A stretch of DNA of 64,000 nt from Bimastos eiseni (Eukaryota; Annelida; Clitellata; Crassiclitellata; Lumbricidae), in the NCBI GenBank assembly GCA_959347315.1, contig OY365814.1, positions 1,492,033 through 1,556,032 on the forward strand. The letters run 5' to 3'. Below, piece by piece: positions 1 through 11,336 of the stretch. Under the pieces are notes generated by a model. That model saw only the letters and a list, made by a program, of their open reading frames with translations. It searched no databases and was not told the origin of the DNA. The position numbers and the translations under genes are program-made. The first letter of the stretch is position 1; every line of letters starts with the position of its first letter.

Positions 1-429
1 ACGGAACTCTTTCGATTCAAAAGTGTGACGAGGTGCACAATTCTTGACCCTGGATGATCAGCCCCAACCCCTCAAATATCAGTTTACTCTAATTCTTATC
101 CCAACGATCTCCAGCTATGCAATTAAACAGGTATAATGCCTTAGGCTTTCTCTACAGTTCTGTGACGAACCCACTTCCTCACAATTGTAGGCTTATGCTC
201 AGATTTTAAAAGAAAGTAATGGTGAAATAAAGTTAACTACCGTCCTTTTCCGATTAGCATAATACAAACTTGCAGGCAACAAGATCATCTGCGCAATTTT
301 TTACATATATTATTTTCATCTAAACTTGATTTCAACTTACTCGCTAAATATGTTTACACTAACTTCAGTCAAAAATTAAAAATATTCATTTATTTTGTGA
401 TTTTCTTACTTTTGTACGTTTATTAGTTT

Positions 430-575
430 AAATTGGCTGCGCTTAGTAGCGGAAGTATTCAGGAAGTAGGACTGCCCAGTAGTGTTACCTCTAAGCTGTG
501 CGCATGTGCGCGCGCACACGGGTCGCGAAGGCAGCGCGCACAAGAATTTAGTTTGCGCACACACATGTTTTTCTC
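430..575. mobile_element. GC-rich block with DNA-transposon-like end
   Basis: An isolated GC-rich block in AT-rich surroundings. It starts with CTTAGTAGCGGAAGTATTCA at about 447, which recurs almost exactly, in inverted orientation, at the last 30 bases of the window (63971-64000). It also contains the palindromic run GTGCGCGCGCACAC at about 508. This looks like the end of a non-autonomous DNA transposon. No second end or target-site duplication was found. The copy is at 34699-34844. Confidence 0.35.
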
Positions 576-687
576 GAAAGCAAATAGACCTATTAAGAAG
601 AACTGTAAACCAATACAAATAAATTGAAGGCTATTTACAATGACGTATAATGCAATATATCAGCTGCTCAAGGGAGCCGTTCACATA

Positions 688-822
688 TTATATAACGCAT
701 AAAATCGCAATTTTTGACCCACACCTTACCCCTAATGACGTTATATAACAGCAGACGCGACCCCCCCGCCCCTATATTACATAACAGATACGCTACCTAC
801 ACCCATACCCCACCCCAGTCTA
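688..822. repeat. C-rich minisatellite, three degenerate units
   Basis: Three imperfect units each begin with TTATATAAC or TTACATAAC and end in a cytosine-rich run (CCTTACCCC, CCCCCCCGCCCC, CATACCCCACCCC). A related pair of units lies at 1744-1845. The copy is at 34957-35091. Confidence 0.6.
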
Positions 823-1743
823 TAAGCACATTAAAAGACATACAATCGACATAATTGTATTGCACAATTTGACACTTTTATAACAATACGATGTTAGTTA
901 GCACTTCAATAGTAGTGATAATTGTCTTCATCCATTTCAAGAACTGTAGTAAAAAATCATCATACACCCAATTAACTATGTAACAAAAGCTATCTTAAAA
1001 TTGCGTACTCTCTCGTGCCAATGATGATTAGACCGGATGTATGGAGCTCCTCTGCATCTTAATATACGGACTTTTAATGGCGCTATATTCACTTGTATTA
1101 ATTATGGCAACTAATTGGGTAGTCGACGATTGTCACCATTTATCTACATGTAGGCCTACTAAAACAGCATGATAATACATGGTAGTGAAGTACATCCTAT
1201 TTAAAAGCACTATTTTAGTTTCCCTCCTGTTTTGCACTAGAAATGAGCATTACAATATCACACAGAATGGATTGGTTTAATATTGCACAGTCAGGTATTT
1301 ATCGATAGATTTGCGGTGCAACATTACTCTACCTATTTAATAGTGTATGATGTATACAGAGTGTATACTAAAACTACAATTGGGTATCTAAGCAAACATA
1401 AACTATGTACACATACTATAGGAAACGAAATCAAACATTATGATAATACCTACCAAAATAATTGCTTCAAGTGAATTAATTTTAATTTAAGCCAAAATCA
1501 AAACAAAGCACACAGAATTGAATTTTAAAGCGTTTAAAGCTATGCACAGGAAATTGTTAAAATAGGAAATTGTTAAAAGTGGATTTGTAAATATAAAAAA
1601 ATAAGTAGGAATGCAAGGTTGCAACTAATGGTGTTAGTTTTGGTTCACAACGTATTGTGAACTTCGATTAAACAATGAAGGTCCGTGGTACATGGAATTT
1701 CCAATTGGCAAGCACACAGGCAAAATGGCATAAGCTGAAATAA
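823..1743. other. Intergenic, nothing recognised
   Basis: AT-rich, no supported gene or repeat. Short reading frames of about 63 codons here have no recognisable similarity or splice context. Confidence 0.6.
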
Positions 1744-1845
1744 GTTTGTTATATAACAAAACCTTCAACCTAACCCCACCCGATACAATATAACGCTAAC
1801 AAAACCGGAACCCACCCACCTACCTCTTGAGCGTTATAGGAGTGG
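1744..1845. repeat. C-rich minisatellite, second locus
   Basis: Contains TTATATAAC followed by CCTAACCCCACCC, then AATATAACGCTAAC followed by GGAACCCACCCACC. It has the same unit design as the block at 688-822, about 1 kb away. The copy is at 36013-36114. Confidence 0.5.
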
Positions 1846-2119
1846 TCAGATTTTGACACGCTAAAATGATAAATTACCCAAGTTCTTAAGCATGCTACCT
1901 TCGAATCACTTGTTTTAGTCGCTTTCCAAAACTTTATCTCAAACTTCAAAATCTAACGTAGGCCAATGTCACTATTTACATTTAATGTTATACATTATCA
2001 ACGATTATTGAACAAGATATATCTGGCGTCACGTGACCAGCTACTTTAAGCTTATAGGCTGAAGTATATGAATATTCATGTTCATTTGCGACTGAAGCAT
2101 ATGAATATTAACGAGGCTA

Positions 2120-2200
2120 CCCGACCGAGGGTCAAACCCGCTCACTCAGCGCACACTGAGTGTTACGTGCCGACCGCTCTAAGCAATGGGCCACCATGCC
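2120..2200 (-). mobile_element. tRNA-derived SINE head
   Basis: On the minus strand there is an A-box-like TGGCCCATTGC (2183-2193) followed by TTAGAGCGGTCGG and a B-box-like GGTTTGACCC (2128-2138). This is the RNA polymerase III promoter layout of tRNA-related SINEs. The A-to-B spacing of about 55 nt exceeds that of most tRNAs, and there is no intact cloverleaf, so it is not a functional tRNA gene. The flank on the 2040-2110 side has two imperfect GAAGYATATGAATATT repeats. The copy is at 36389-36469. Confidence 0.6.
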
Positions 2201-2414
2201 ATAATCTTAGGCCTGAAGTGCATGAATGTGGCGCCGAAACGCTCTCCAGGCATGGTTGCTAACTTTATCTATCTCTTAGAGTTCATGTAGACCACTAGCG
2301 ATCAGTAAAGCCGTAAGACTTCACCGATGAAATATATTTAAATTATGAAAGCGACTGAATCTCGTATTGTTGTACACTTGGTGTAACCTCATAAGGGCGC
2401 ACAAATAGAAGGCG

Positions 2415-2784
2415 GATTGATAAAAAGGTTATTATTTAACTAGAAACTCGACTGATGAAAAATCAAGCTGGATTAACGAAAAGAATCCTGTTTCGGTATA
2501 AATGGGATTGATGAAACGAATTATGCTTAAGCAGAAGCGATATCGATGAGATACCCAAGTTTAATTAGAAGCTGGATCAATGAAAAGAATCACGCTTAAG
2601 GTGAAGCTGGATTGATTTAAAAAAAATCATGCTTTATTATATACGGGATTGATGAAGATGTTCGTGCTTAAGCAAAAACGCGATCGATGAGAAAATTGTT
2701 TTATCAGAAGCTGGATTGATGCAATAAATCAGGATTAGGTGGAAGCTGGATTGATGAAACGAATCATGCTTAAGGCTAGCAAAA
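2415..2784. repeat. Degenerate minisatellite, unit about 33-38 bp
   Basis: Imperfect units of the type GAAGCTGGATTGATGAAA followed by CGAATCATGCTTAAG; the clearest is at 2742-2774. At least seven degenerate units can be recognised. An isolated pair of units lies 6.5 kb away at 9247-9305, so the unit is a dispersed family. The copy is at 36684-37053. Confidence 0.8.
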
Positions 2785-3684
2785 ACCTATTCATCATTCC
2801 CACTTCTATTAAAGCCGGTCGCTCTTTTGAGTGTCACTCTTATTGGCCGGTCACCCTTACGAGGCGCGCCGCTTTGTGTGCCCTTTATTGATGATTACCG
2901 TACACTGAGAGCAAAAAAGACTTGGAGACTTGGAGCTATATAGCGGTACAATAGACAAGTCATAACTTTTTCCTTACGTCAATTTGATTAAGCAAAATTG
3001 CATCTAGAATCACAACTGGAGTCTTCGCGCCGTCTGATATGAGTCAACTAATAAATTTAAAAAAATGTAAAATACCATGTAATCACACCAATTTTTAAAA
3101 CATGTATACCCTTCGCGCCTTTGTATTTAGAAAGTACAGAGGCATGTGCCAGTGCAAGACACGTGGTGCCGGTGGCTATGGGCGAAGGTACTTCGGTTGA
3201 AGAGTTGTAGACTTGTGGAATGGTTTGTAGGATAGAACTGTCGCAGTGGACTTTATCACGGCTTTAGGACGAAACTTGGAACATTGGGCTATTAATCATG
3301 ACCAGGATAAATTCCAGTGGCTTTTAACACAGACTGAACGTCTTCTAAACCACGTTTAAGCTTGCTATGTTAGGCCTATGTATGATATTACAACGGAACG
3401 GGGCCTATTCAACAGTGACCAGGATGACGACTTACAGCCCCGTCCGGTATGGGGGTAGTTCGAATTGCAGTCCGCTGAGTAAGGCTTCAGTGGTTTGCTG
3501 AAGACTAGCCATTTAAGGTTTAAATAGCTTCTTTCTGGATGACGCTTGGAGTAAGACACGCTTGTTCGATAATCCTCTTTTAATGTACAACGGAATACAA
3601 TACTTATGTTGCGCCTATTCGGAAACAGTCCGTATCTCACTCCCTCAATACGCCCTACGTCGATAACTAACGAATAACTGCAAC
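2785..3684. other. Intergenic, nothing recognised
   Basis: No repeat or coding signal that I can support. A 91-codon minus-strand frame at 3365-3640 has no recognisable domain. Confidence 0.55.
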
Positions 3685-3900
3685 GCTACGTCAATGGCTG
3701 ACGGCGACTACTATGCTACGTCAATGGCTGACGGCGACTATCGCAAATCTCCGACGACTATATTCACGACGACCATCGCAAAGCCACGACAACTATTCGT
3801 GCTTCCTAGGAGCCGAGACTGCAAGGCCGAAGCCGAATCTACAAGGCTCCCCGATGACGATCTCCAGACGACGACGACGACGACGACGACGATTCCGAGG
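3685..3900. repeat. 30-bp tandem pair plus (ACG)n microsatellite
   Basis: GCTACGTCAATGGCTGACGG plus six further bases occurs twice (3685 and 3715, period 30). A stretch rich in CGACGACTA-like words follows, then an uninterrupted ACG trinucleotide array at about 3869-3893. The open frames across it arise from the trinucleotide repeat and are not taken as genes. The copy is at 37954-38169. Confidence 0.75.
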
Positions 3901-3944
3901 CGACGACTCTACTTGACCGACTATCCTCTCTTTTATACTAATTT

Positions 3945-4140
3945 GCTGTAGATAGTAGTAGATAATACGCAGAAGATAGGCGACAGTAGACAGCAATGAC
4001 TACACAGTAGATAGTAGATAATACACGGTAGATATCTACAGTAGATAGACTACAGTAGATAGTAGATAGACTACAGTATATAGTAGGTAGATACCACAGT
4101 AGAAAGAACACAGTAGACAGGTGTACACAACAGGCAGACA
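3945..4140. repeat. TAGA-rich minisatellite
   Basis: Degenerate tandem copies of ACAGTAGATAGT and TAGATAATACAC-type words. The terminal words, CAGTAGACAGGTGTACACAA, recur as CAGTAGACAGGTACACACAA at about 9688, which precedes the right arm of the large inverted repeat just as this block precedes the left arm. The copy is at 38214-38409. Confidence 0.75.
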
Positions 4141-4283
4141 CTAGGTAAGCGTACCCCTAAACCGTTACAATATGTTAATTCAATGGCATTAAAATCGTTT
4201 CTATATTTGCTTGTCAAATTGGCTGCACATAAGGTTTAATGGATCTACGGATAAATTCTAAACTGATTCTCCACTTAGAAAAT

Positions 4284-5434
4284 TGAAATCTGAAACCATT
4301 TTTTACATCGACTCAAAACGCAGCTGGGTCAAAATACTGTAGAAAACGCTTTGCTTTGCCTTTAAAAATCCATTATAGCCTTGGCGTTAGTAATTGTGAT
4401 TCTTCTTCTGTTTCTTCTAATGTCACACGTTTTGCTGTGTGCTTCCTCTTTTCTGCAAAATCAGGATGAATGCCAATTTTCTAGTCATTACATGTACTTT
4501 AGAAGCAGATATAATGTTGACTGATGAAGTACATTTTGAAAACATGGATGTAATGAACCAAAGTTACTAAACAACAAAATATTGAAAAAGGTTTACCCCA
4601 GAAAAAGGCGACCCTCAAAAATACGTGCACATAGAGCGCTCCTCATAAAACCAAACCTCACCTCTTGCAAACTCCCAGGTTTTCACTCAAAGCTGGAAAC
4701 ATTGTTTTTCACAAATTCCTTTCTTAGCCTTCTTCCTTCATCACCTGCATTCAATATTTCAATTCTAAGAACCATACACCAAAGCCGTCTGACATTCTGG
4801 CTCTCTGGATCATGATCCCTGCGGATCGAGTAATGAGTAAGTTTTTCTAGTTTGGTGAACGACTTCGGTTTTGTGAGAGCAGCGGGTATTTCGAGATTAC
4901 GATTACTCTGACACCTCTTCCAATAAGTCCAAATGATAAAGGCATCAATAGTTTTCATTTGATAATGAGACATTACTAAGTCACATGTATAGGCCTACGT
5001 TGTAAAGTATAGCTTCCGCCCACCTGTGCAATAGTAAGCAGTCGATACACTTGACCTTTCCCAAGTAAACATTGCATAGCGAGTTCGCGAACTGTAGAAA
5101 ATCCCAATTCAGGGTTTCTCCGTGTACGATTACTTTCGTTATCGTTTCGCTTATGCACTGATGCCCATACTGTTCGTTTATAGAAAACAACTTTAAAGAA
5201 GTCTCAAAGTTTGATGTCACTTGTTTATTTAAACGCTGATATTTGCGATGCGTTTCATATTATGTAAGACTAGGCCTAACATTTCACCAACCTTTCTGAA
5301 ATTAGAGACGACTAACAGATCTGATGTAAGTCGCATCCTGTAGCCTTTAATGCTGCCAGTTGCATCCTGCTGGTACAGAGTCTGGCCCTTGCTTGTCGAC
5401 CCTGTCGTAAAGTGACTGGCAACTATTTTTAGAG
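4284..5434 (-). repeat. Large inverted repeat, left arm
   Basis: Near-identical reverse complement of 10068-11223. The outer edge is at AATTGAAATCTGAAACC and the inner edge at CAACTATTTTTAGA. Read on the minus strand it carries reading-frame fragments of an unknown protein family. One has the motif ITKVIVHGE, then NWDF, around 5080-5220. Another spans 4683-4973 and contains RRLWCMVLRIEIL and RRLRKEFVKNN. A terminal exon-like piece follows at 4378-4457. Third-copy comparison (18405-18760) shows frameshifts in this arm. The product is unknown. The copy is at 38553-39703. Confidence 0.85.
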
Positions 5435-7432
5435 AAAATTTTATTTAAAACTCGAAATCTCGCCAAAATCACCAATTTCCCAGACGCATTGCCCGCTTTT
5501 CCAGACGCCTTCAGTCTAATTGTAGCAATTCCGACATTCCTCAGGCAATGTTATGGCTTAGGCGTTCGAATAAAACTAAACCAGGTCGCCAGTACGTCAT
5601 CAGATCTAGATTGGGAGCTATCGGATTGGTCGTTAATTTACGTTCAGACAAACGCTCTTGGATAATTACTATTTCTTGTACTATAATTATTTAGACACGA
5701 TCTTCGTTGCTACTTAGAATACAGACGATCCACCATAGTCAGTGAGTAGCAGTAACAGCCCATGAACACTTTTTATCAATTCGACCGATTGCCCCCAACT
5801 TTTGCACGAATACTTTTTAGCAGCATAGAATAAACAATATAATTATGTGGTTCAACCCGGGCAAAGCTGTGTAATTTAGCAAGTTATGATATGCAGAGGA
5901 AAAGTATGTATGCAAGTAACTGTATGTATGTATTTTCCACCAAAACATTGGATCCACTCCTCTTAATTGCGCAAAATTTGAGGGAAAATGAGTAGAGTAA
6001 CATTTGGGATCGAAACCCTTTCTATGTTTGTTCTTGGTTGGTAGGAAGTGCTCGCACAAAATTTGGAGGCAATCGGTGTAGTGTATTAAACGTTTTTACG
6101 GAGCATACATAGTTGGTTACAGATATACTTTTCTTCTTTATATAGTAAAAGGTTATAGCATCTCATGATGCTTGCTTTCTAAATATGTCCCATTTAAGAC
6201 TAAGTCGAAAAAATGCAAATATCTTAATAAATATTTCATAGTCTTTAAAGGTAGCATAAAGCGCAGTTAGGGCCTACTCTATTTGATTTATTTTATGATT
6301 ATTCCTCTTATTCTTTTCATTATAAAGTTGATTGGCGAAGGGATAAAGGAATTAGCAAAAGTAATAAATAATTATTTATTACTCTAGCTAATGCCTGTCA
6401 ACTTTTGATCATATTCGTTGTCCATGGTGTTGTTCATTACTCACCCGCGAAAGTTACTGATGTGCGTACTGGTGGACGTTGAGTTCGCCTACGGTCTCAC
6501 TATAGTAGCGAACATCGAGCGACTGGTGACTTTTCTGTTATGATCACGACGCTTTCGTAGTCCATAGACAGGATCTTCTATCTCTATAGAGCTATGTATA
6601 TTTAATCTACATGTGTAGCGCGGCTGTTAATCCATCTGTTTCATCTCCTTCTTTTGTCTGTCTCTCGTTCTCTGATAATGTTTGCGGCTGCTTTTCGCTG
6701 CTTCAATGTCACGATCTCTTCCTTATTATCAGAATTTAAAATTGCTTCGTAATAAAGCTATGATTTCTTGCTTTTCGTTTAGTTACATGTCTGCATGACT
6801 TCATTTTGCCTGACTTGTCTAAAGGGGAAGCACCTCATAATTACATTTCACAAATAATGATCAAAAGGCGAATTTGTGCTTATGTATCGGGACATTTCGT
6901 GTTTAATCAAAATTATATATAACCGTAAGCCTTTCGTGGCATCTTTATTTCTTGTCTTAGTCTTCAAATTCAATCATCAGCTGATGTCTTCTGACATTTG
7001 TGTATTAAAGAATGGCTGCCTCACTTCCAAAACCCACAAAATTTACATAGTGTGTAAAGCACTACACTTTCCTTGCACCACGATTTTGCACTTTGGTTTT
7101 TATTACCCATATAAGTTAAAACGCAGTTAAAAATCGAACTAATTTTCTTTAGGTAATTTTTAGTTAGCGCTATTGAATGAAACCTATTATTACAATGTAA
7201 TTTAGAAGTGAAAGCAGAAATGATATTCTGTAGCATAGTTGACATTATGAATTATACAGTGACTAGCACATAACAGGATTGGTCGTTATTGAGCGCTTGA
7301 TGTCCTAAAACTCTTACAAAAGATATTATAGTTGTGATATATACTTAAACCCTGCCACAAGTTAACATTTTAATATGACATATGTTGTCCGTCCTAAGCA
7401 AATTGTGTAAAACTGTTGGCAAAAGATGCTCT
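5435..7432. other. Spacer of the inverted repeat, left part
   Basis: AT-rich with no supported gene. A TA-rich imperfect 40-bp palindrome sits at 6352-6391 (listed separately). Homopolymer-poor and without transposon ends that I recognise. Confidence 0.55.
6352..6391. repeat. 40-bp near-perfect palindrome
   Basis: A perfect 24-bp AT-only core apart from its outermost bases (6360-6383, centred on AATAATTATT) is flanked by TTAGC on the left and GCTAA on the right, with three mismatching bases between. It could extrude a cruciform or be the fused ends of a small inverted-repeat element. The copy is at 40621-40660. Confidence 0.75.
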
Positions 7433-7690
7433 ATAAACCTACTCCGTTTTCTCAAATTATTGCCAGTGTTCTGATTACTTTGTCGAAGACACCGGACAAA
7501 ATTCTCACTGAAGCATCGACTGACGAACAAAAGCTCTGCGTTCTAGTCTCGCATTGAGTTTTGTCGTTTGATGAAATGACTTTGTTCTTCCGTCATATAG
7601 TTGAGAGACAACAATGAATCGATTAACTTGTCATTCAGGCGCTGTTTTTTTTCTAAGAGATGATTTCTGCTGTTTGTGATGATTACAATT
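7433..7690 (-). pseudogene. Degraded CARD exon (relic of the F-box/CARD/propeller family)
   Basis: On the minus strand this translates to a CARD-like helix series: SRNHLLEKKQRLNDKLIDSL, then MTEEQSHFIKRQ, then after an in-frame TAG (7543-7545) NAELL and ENFVRCLRQSNQ. It aligns with the intact CARD exon of gene B (NNVEFFLHNIQPNDELLTSM, MTKEKSHLIQRQ, KNVELL, SDFVRCLRRTNQ). Several codons are missing in the middle and the C-terminus drifts out of frame. No F-box, TRADD-N-like or propeller partner was found within several kb. It is therefore an old orphan exon of the family inside the spacer of the large inverted repeat. The copy is at 41702-41959. Confidence 0.8.
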
Positions 7691-9246
7691 AGTCTGCATT
7701 ATTCTTTTTCGTAGATGTCAAAAATAGACCAAAAAATACTTGTTTCGAATTAAATAAAAAATAGTAGGCCCTAATTATCTTCTGCAAATTATTTGGTTTA
7801 ACGCCTCTGAACCTGCCGTCTTTGGATTAGACAGAAGTGACGTTATAGCTCGGGTTGCCTAAAATTTATAAACCTAATTAACACGTGAAAAAATGGCATT
7901 TCACATAACCGCTTTCATTTTATCTGGAAATTAATAACGCCGATTCAATTCGACATTTAACAAGCAGCAAGCTAGCAGATTGCTGCCTGCTGAAGTATCG
8001 ACAACACCTTGATACCCAACACGAGTTTCGGGTGAGGAAAGCAAGGGTTCGTAGAGGCTTACCTCATTAATCGTTATCTGATATTCATAATTATTTGATT
8101 GTGTTTATTGTATTAAATAAATTGAATTGGTAGCTCACAATTCATGTTGGATGGTCAGCAGACCTAATTGTGATAGTCTAAGATGTAATGGTCATAGATA
8201 ATTATTATAAGCCAATTAACCTCTCAATCGGCGAAAAATTCTTTTCCTAAATTTTCATCTTGTTATTCGTTTAAACCAACAGAAGTAGACTGTTGCAAAT
8301 GAACTGATGACATCTTCGTCTCAATGGTCGGGTGATGATTTCAGTATTCGTATTAGAATCGAATTTTTTAAAGATTTAGGCCCTAATCCAACAGCTCGAC
8401 TGGAAGTTGATTCAACTAAACAAAAAATCGGTCTAGTCCTATATAGGCCTGCATTATCGCTTTAGTTAAGTTACTGTCGACTGATTTACCTGATCAGCGA
8501 AGGTAGGCCTATAATGTATGGGTGCAATCGTGTAAGCCTATTAAATTCAAAGCACTTTCTCAATGCTCAGTTACATTTGAACACAAAAATATTTATCAAT
8601 CTGGACCAGACCACAACGTTTAACAGTTGATGTAATGAATCTATAGATTTCAAAAATAAATGCAAAACTAGAGTCAGAGAAAACATCTCATTACATCTAG
8701 CGATTGTTGAAGTCAAATTTAGTAGATAATACAAAGCCATGATCAGCTGGATATCTATAGATTAGCTGACTTACGTTTCTGGCACAGATTTTGATGAAAC
8801 TTATGTAAAGTGAAGCAATAGAGAATAGCTTTCGAAAGCTGTGTACGGTGACGTTAAAATAATTTGGTGCCAATAATCATTGGTTGGATACAGCAGTTTC
8901 ACAATCTTACCAATAGATCTCTATTTTCTCCAAAAAAAAACCACGCAGAGAAATTTGGCTGTTCAACAATTTCAAATTGAATGTGTTGCTTAACTCACTG
9001 ATTTGCAGCTTTGTTGAATTCGTTGAGACCACAGTCGCTCTTTCCGATGGTCCAATATCTACAATAGGCCTACAAGAGGCTTAATATCGGCATCCATCAA
9101 TAAGGTCGCGCACAAATGGTCGCGCCTCAAAAGACTGCGCGCAAAAGGTCGCAATAGAAAAGACTAATAAACTAATAAGAGCGTCACAGATGATCGCCAT
9201 GGTACATTGGTCCTTGGTTGATCGACAGACATTAGAGACCCGATAT
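7691..9246. other. Intergenic, nothing recognised
   Basis: No gene, SINE or transposon end recognised. Several AGGCCT palindromes (for example at 8449 and 8504) occur here. Confidence 0.55.
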
Positions 9247-9305
9247 GGAAGCTGGATTGATGAAAATATAACGCTTAAATAGAAGCTAGATAAATGAAAC
9301 AATCG
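9247..9305. repeat. Orphan units of the 33-38 bp minisatellite
   Basis: GAAGCTGGATTGATGAAAAT, then GAAGCTAGATAAATGAAAC: about one and a half units of the minisatellite at 2415-2784. The copy is at 43516-43574. Confidence 0.7.
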
Positions 9306-10067
9306 TGTCTAAGAGAAGCAACTAATAGGCTTACAGTATTTGTTTTGTAAATAAACCAAAATCTGAAGCTAACTATACTAAATATATCACTGTAGGCCTA
9401 TTAATTATTATAGCATGTTTTTTTATTACAGTGCATGTGCTCGTTGTATTCCATTATGACAATTACGGGCTGACAATCTAAACTCTTTATGCTACTACAC
9501 AACACATATCTGCAAATGTAGGCCAGGCTATAGATATCCTCAACTAATTTATTTAAAATCAGTATTGACCGTGATTTATTAATCCAAATATAATTACAGT
9601 TTTACTTAAACTAATAAATGACTTGCATTTATCAATACCTTTACTTCGATGACATAATATCTGTTATTATCGATGATACGAAACATGCAGTAGACAGGTA
9701 CACACAAGAATACGGTTTATAGAAGGTGGATCAGTGGTAACTCACTCCTTGGGTGTTTGTGTTAGGGCAAATCATCTTGGATTTTCAAGTGCAAAAGAGC
9801 AGGCCTCTGGATAATTATCTGTAACAAATAACGCAGCCTACTTGAACAAATCCTAAATTGTAGACTACCGATAACTACAGGCCTTTACAGTATAGTTGTG
9901 CAGTAATGCGCTGATGATAGACCCCCATCGTTGAATATTCAGAATATGCAGTTATGCTAATAGAATGTAAAGGAGGCCTGCACATCAAAAGGTTCACCAT
10001 GCAAAAGGTTGATTCTCTACTCGGTGGTCTGTAGACTACAACGATGTGTGACGATAGAACAATATTT

Positions 10068-11223
10068 CGTCTAAAAATAGTTGCCAGTCACTTTACGACA
10101 GGGTCGACAAGCAAGGGCCAGACTCTGTACAAACAGGATGCAACTGGCAGCATTAAAGGCTACAGGATGCGACTTACATCAGATCTGTTAGTCGTCTCTA
10201 ATTTCAGAAAGGTCGGTGAAATGTTAGGCCTAGTTTTACATAATATGAAACGCATCGCAAATATCAGCGTTTAAATAAACAAGTAATAAAGACTTCTTCA
10301 AAGTTGTTTTCTATAAACGAACAGTATGGGCATCAGTGCAGGAAGGCATAAGCGAAGCGATAACGAAAGTAATCGTACACGGAGAAACCCTGAATTGGGA
10401 TTTTCTACAGTTCGCGAACTCGCTATGCAATGTTTACTTGGGAAAGGTCAAGTGTATCGACTGCTTACTATTGCACAGGTGGGCGGAAGCTATACTTTAC
10501 AACGTAGGCCTATACATGTGACTTAGTAATGTTTCGTTATCGAATGAAAACTATTGATGCCTTTATCATTTGGACTTATTGGAAGAGGTGTCAGAGTAAT
10601 CGCAATCTCGAAATACCCGCTGCTCTCACAAAACCGAAGTCGTTCACCAAACTAGAAAAACTTACTCATTACTCGATCCGCAGGGATCATGATCCAGAGA
10701 GCCAGAATGTCAGACGGCTTTGGTGTATGGTTCTTAGAATTGAAATATTGAATGCAGGTGATGAAGGAAGAAGGCTAAGAAAGGAATTTGTGAAAAACAA
10801 TGTTTCCAGCTTTGAGTGAAAACCTGGGAGTTTGCAAGAGGTGAGGTTTGGTTTTATGAGGAGCGCTCTATGTGCACGTCTTTTTGAGGGTCGCCTTTTT
10901 CTGGGGTAAACCTTTTTCAATATTTTGTTGTTTAGTAACTTTGGTTCATTACATCCATGTTTTCAAAATGTACTTCATCAGTCAACATTATATCTGCTTC
11001 TAAAGTACATGTAATGACTAGAAAATTGGCATTCATCCTGATTTTGCAGAAAAGAGGAAGCACACAGCAAAACGTGTGACATTAGAAGAAACAGAAGAAG
11101 AATCACAATTACTAACGCCAAGGCTATAACGGATTTTTAAAGGCAAAGCAAAGCGTTTTCTACAGTATTTTGACCCAGCTGCGTTTTGAGTCGATGTAAA
11201 AAAATGGTTTCAGATTTCAATTG
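10068..11223 (+). repeat. Large inverted repeat, right arm (carries unknown coding remnant)
   Basis: Reverse complement of the left arm with only scattered differences. On the plus strand it reads TVWASVQEGIS, then ITKVIVHGE, then NWDF at about 10320-10400. The same motifs are better preserved in the divergent copy at 18405-18760 (minus). An open frame at 10529-10819 contains IRRDHDPESQNVRRLW and RRLRKEFVKNN. At 11050-11129, after a good acceptor (TTTTGCAG), a short basic-then-acidic exon-like piece ends in TAA. I do not recognise the protein; it could be a host gene exon set or a transposon-borne gene. The right edge abuts exactly the point where homology between genes A and B begins. The copy is at 44337-45492. 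Confidence 0.85.
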
Positions 11224-11336
11224 GAAATTAAATAAAAAAAGTCTCTGTAATGTGTATGAATAATTTCAATTAATCGAATAAATTGTAAATTTTTAATGGT
11301 TATTTGTTTGTCAGATTCTGTTGATGTATATTTACT

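Noticed and set aside
2120..2200. Possible functional tRNA gene
   Set aside because: Pol III boxes are recognisable, but their spacing is too long and no cloverleaf with a paired acceptor stem can be drawn.
2415..2784. CRISPR-like array
   Set aside because: Units are degenerate and contiguous, without constant repeats and variable spacers; it is a eukaryotic minisatellite.
4582..4815. 77-codon frame MKKVYPRKRRPS repeated at 10687-10920
   Set aside because: It is antisense to the better supported frame of the inverted-repeat coding family; repetition is explained by the inverted repeat.
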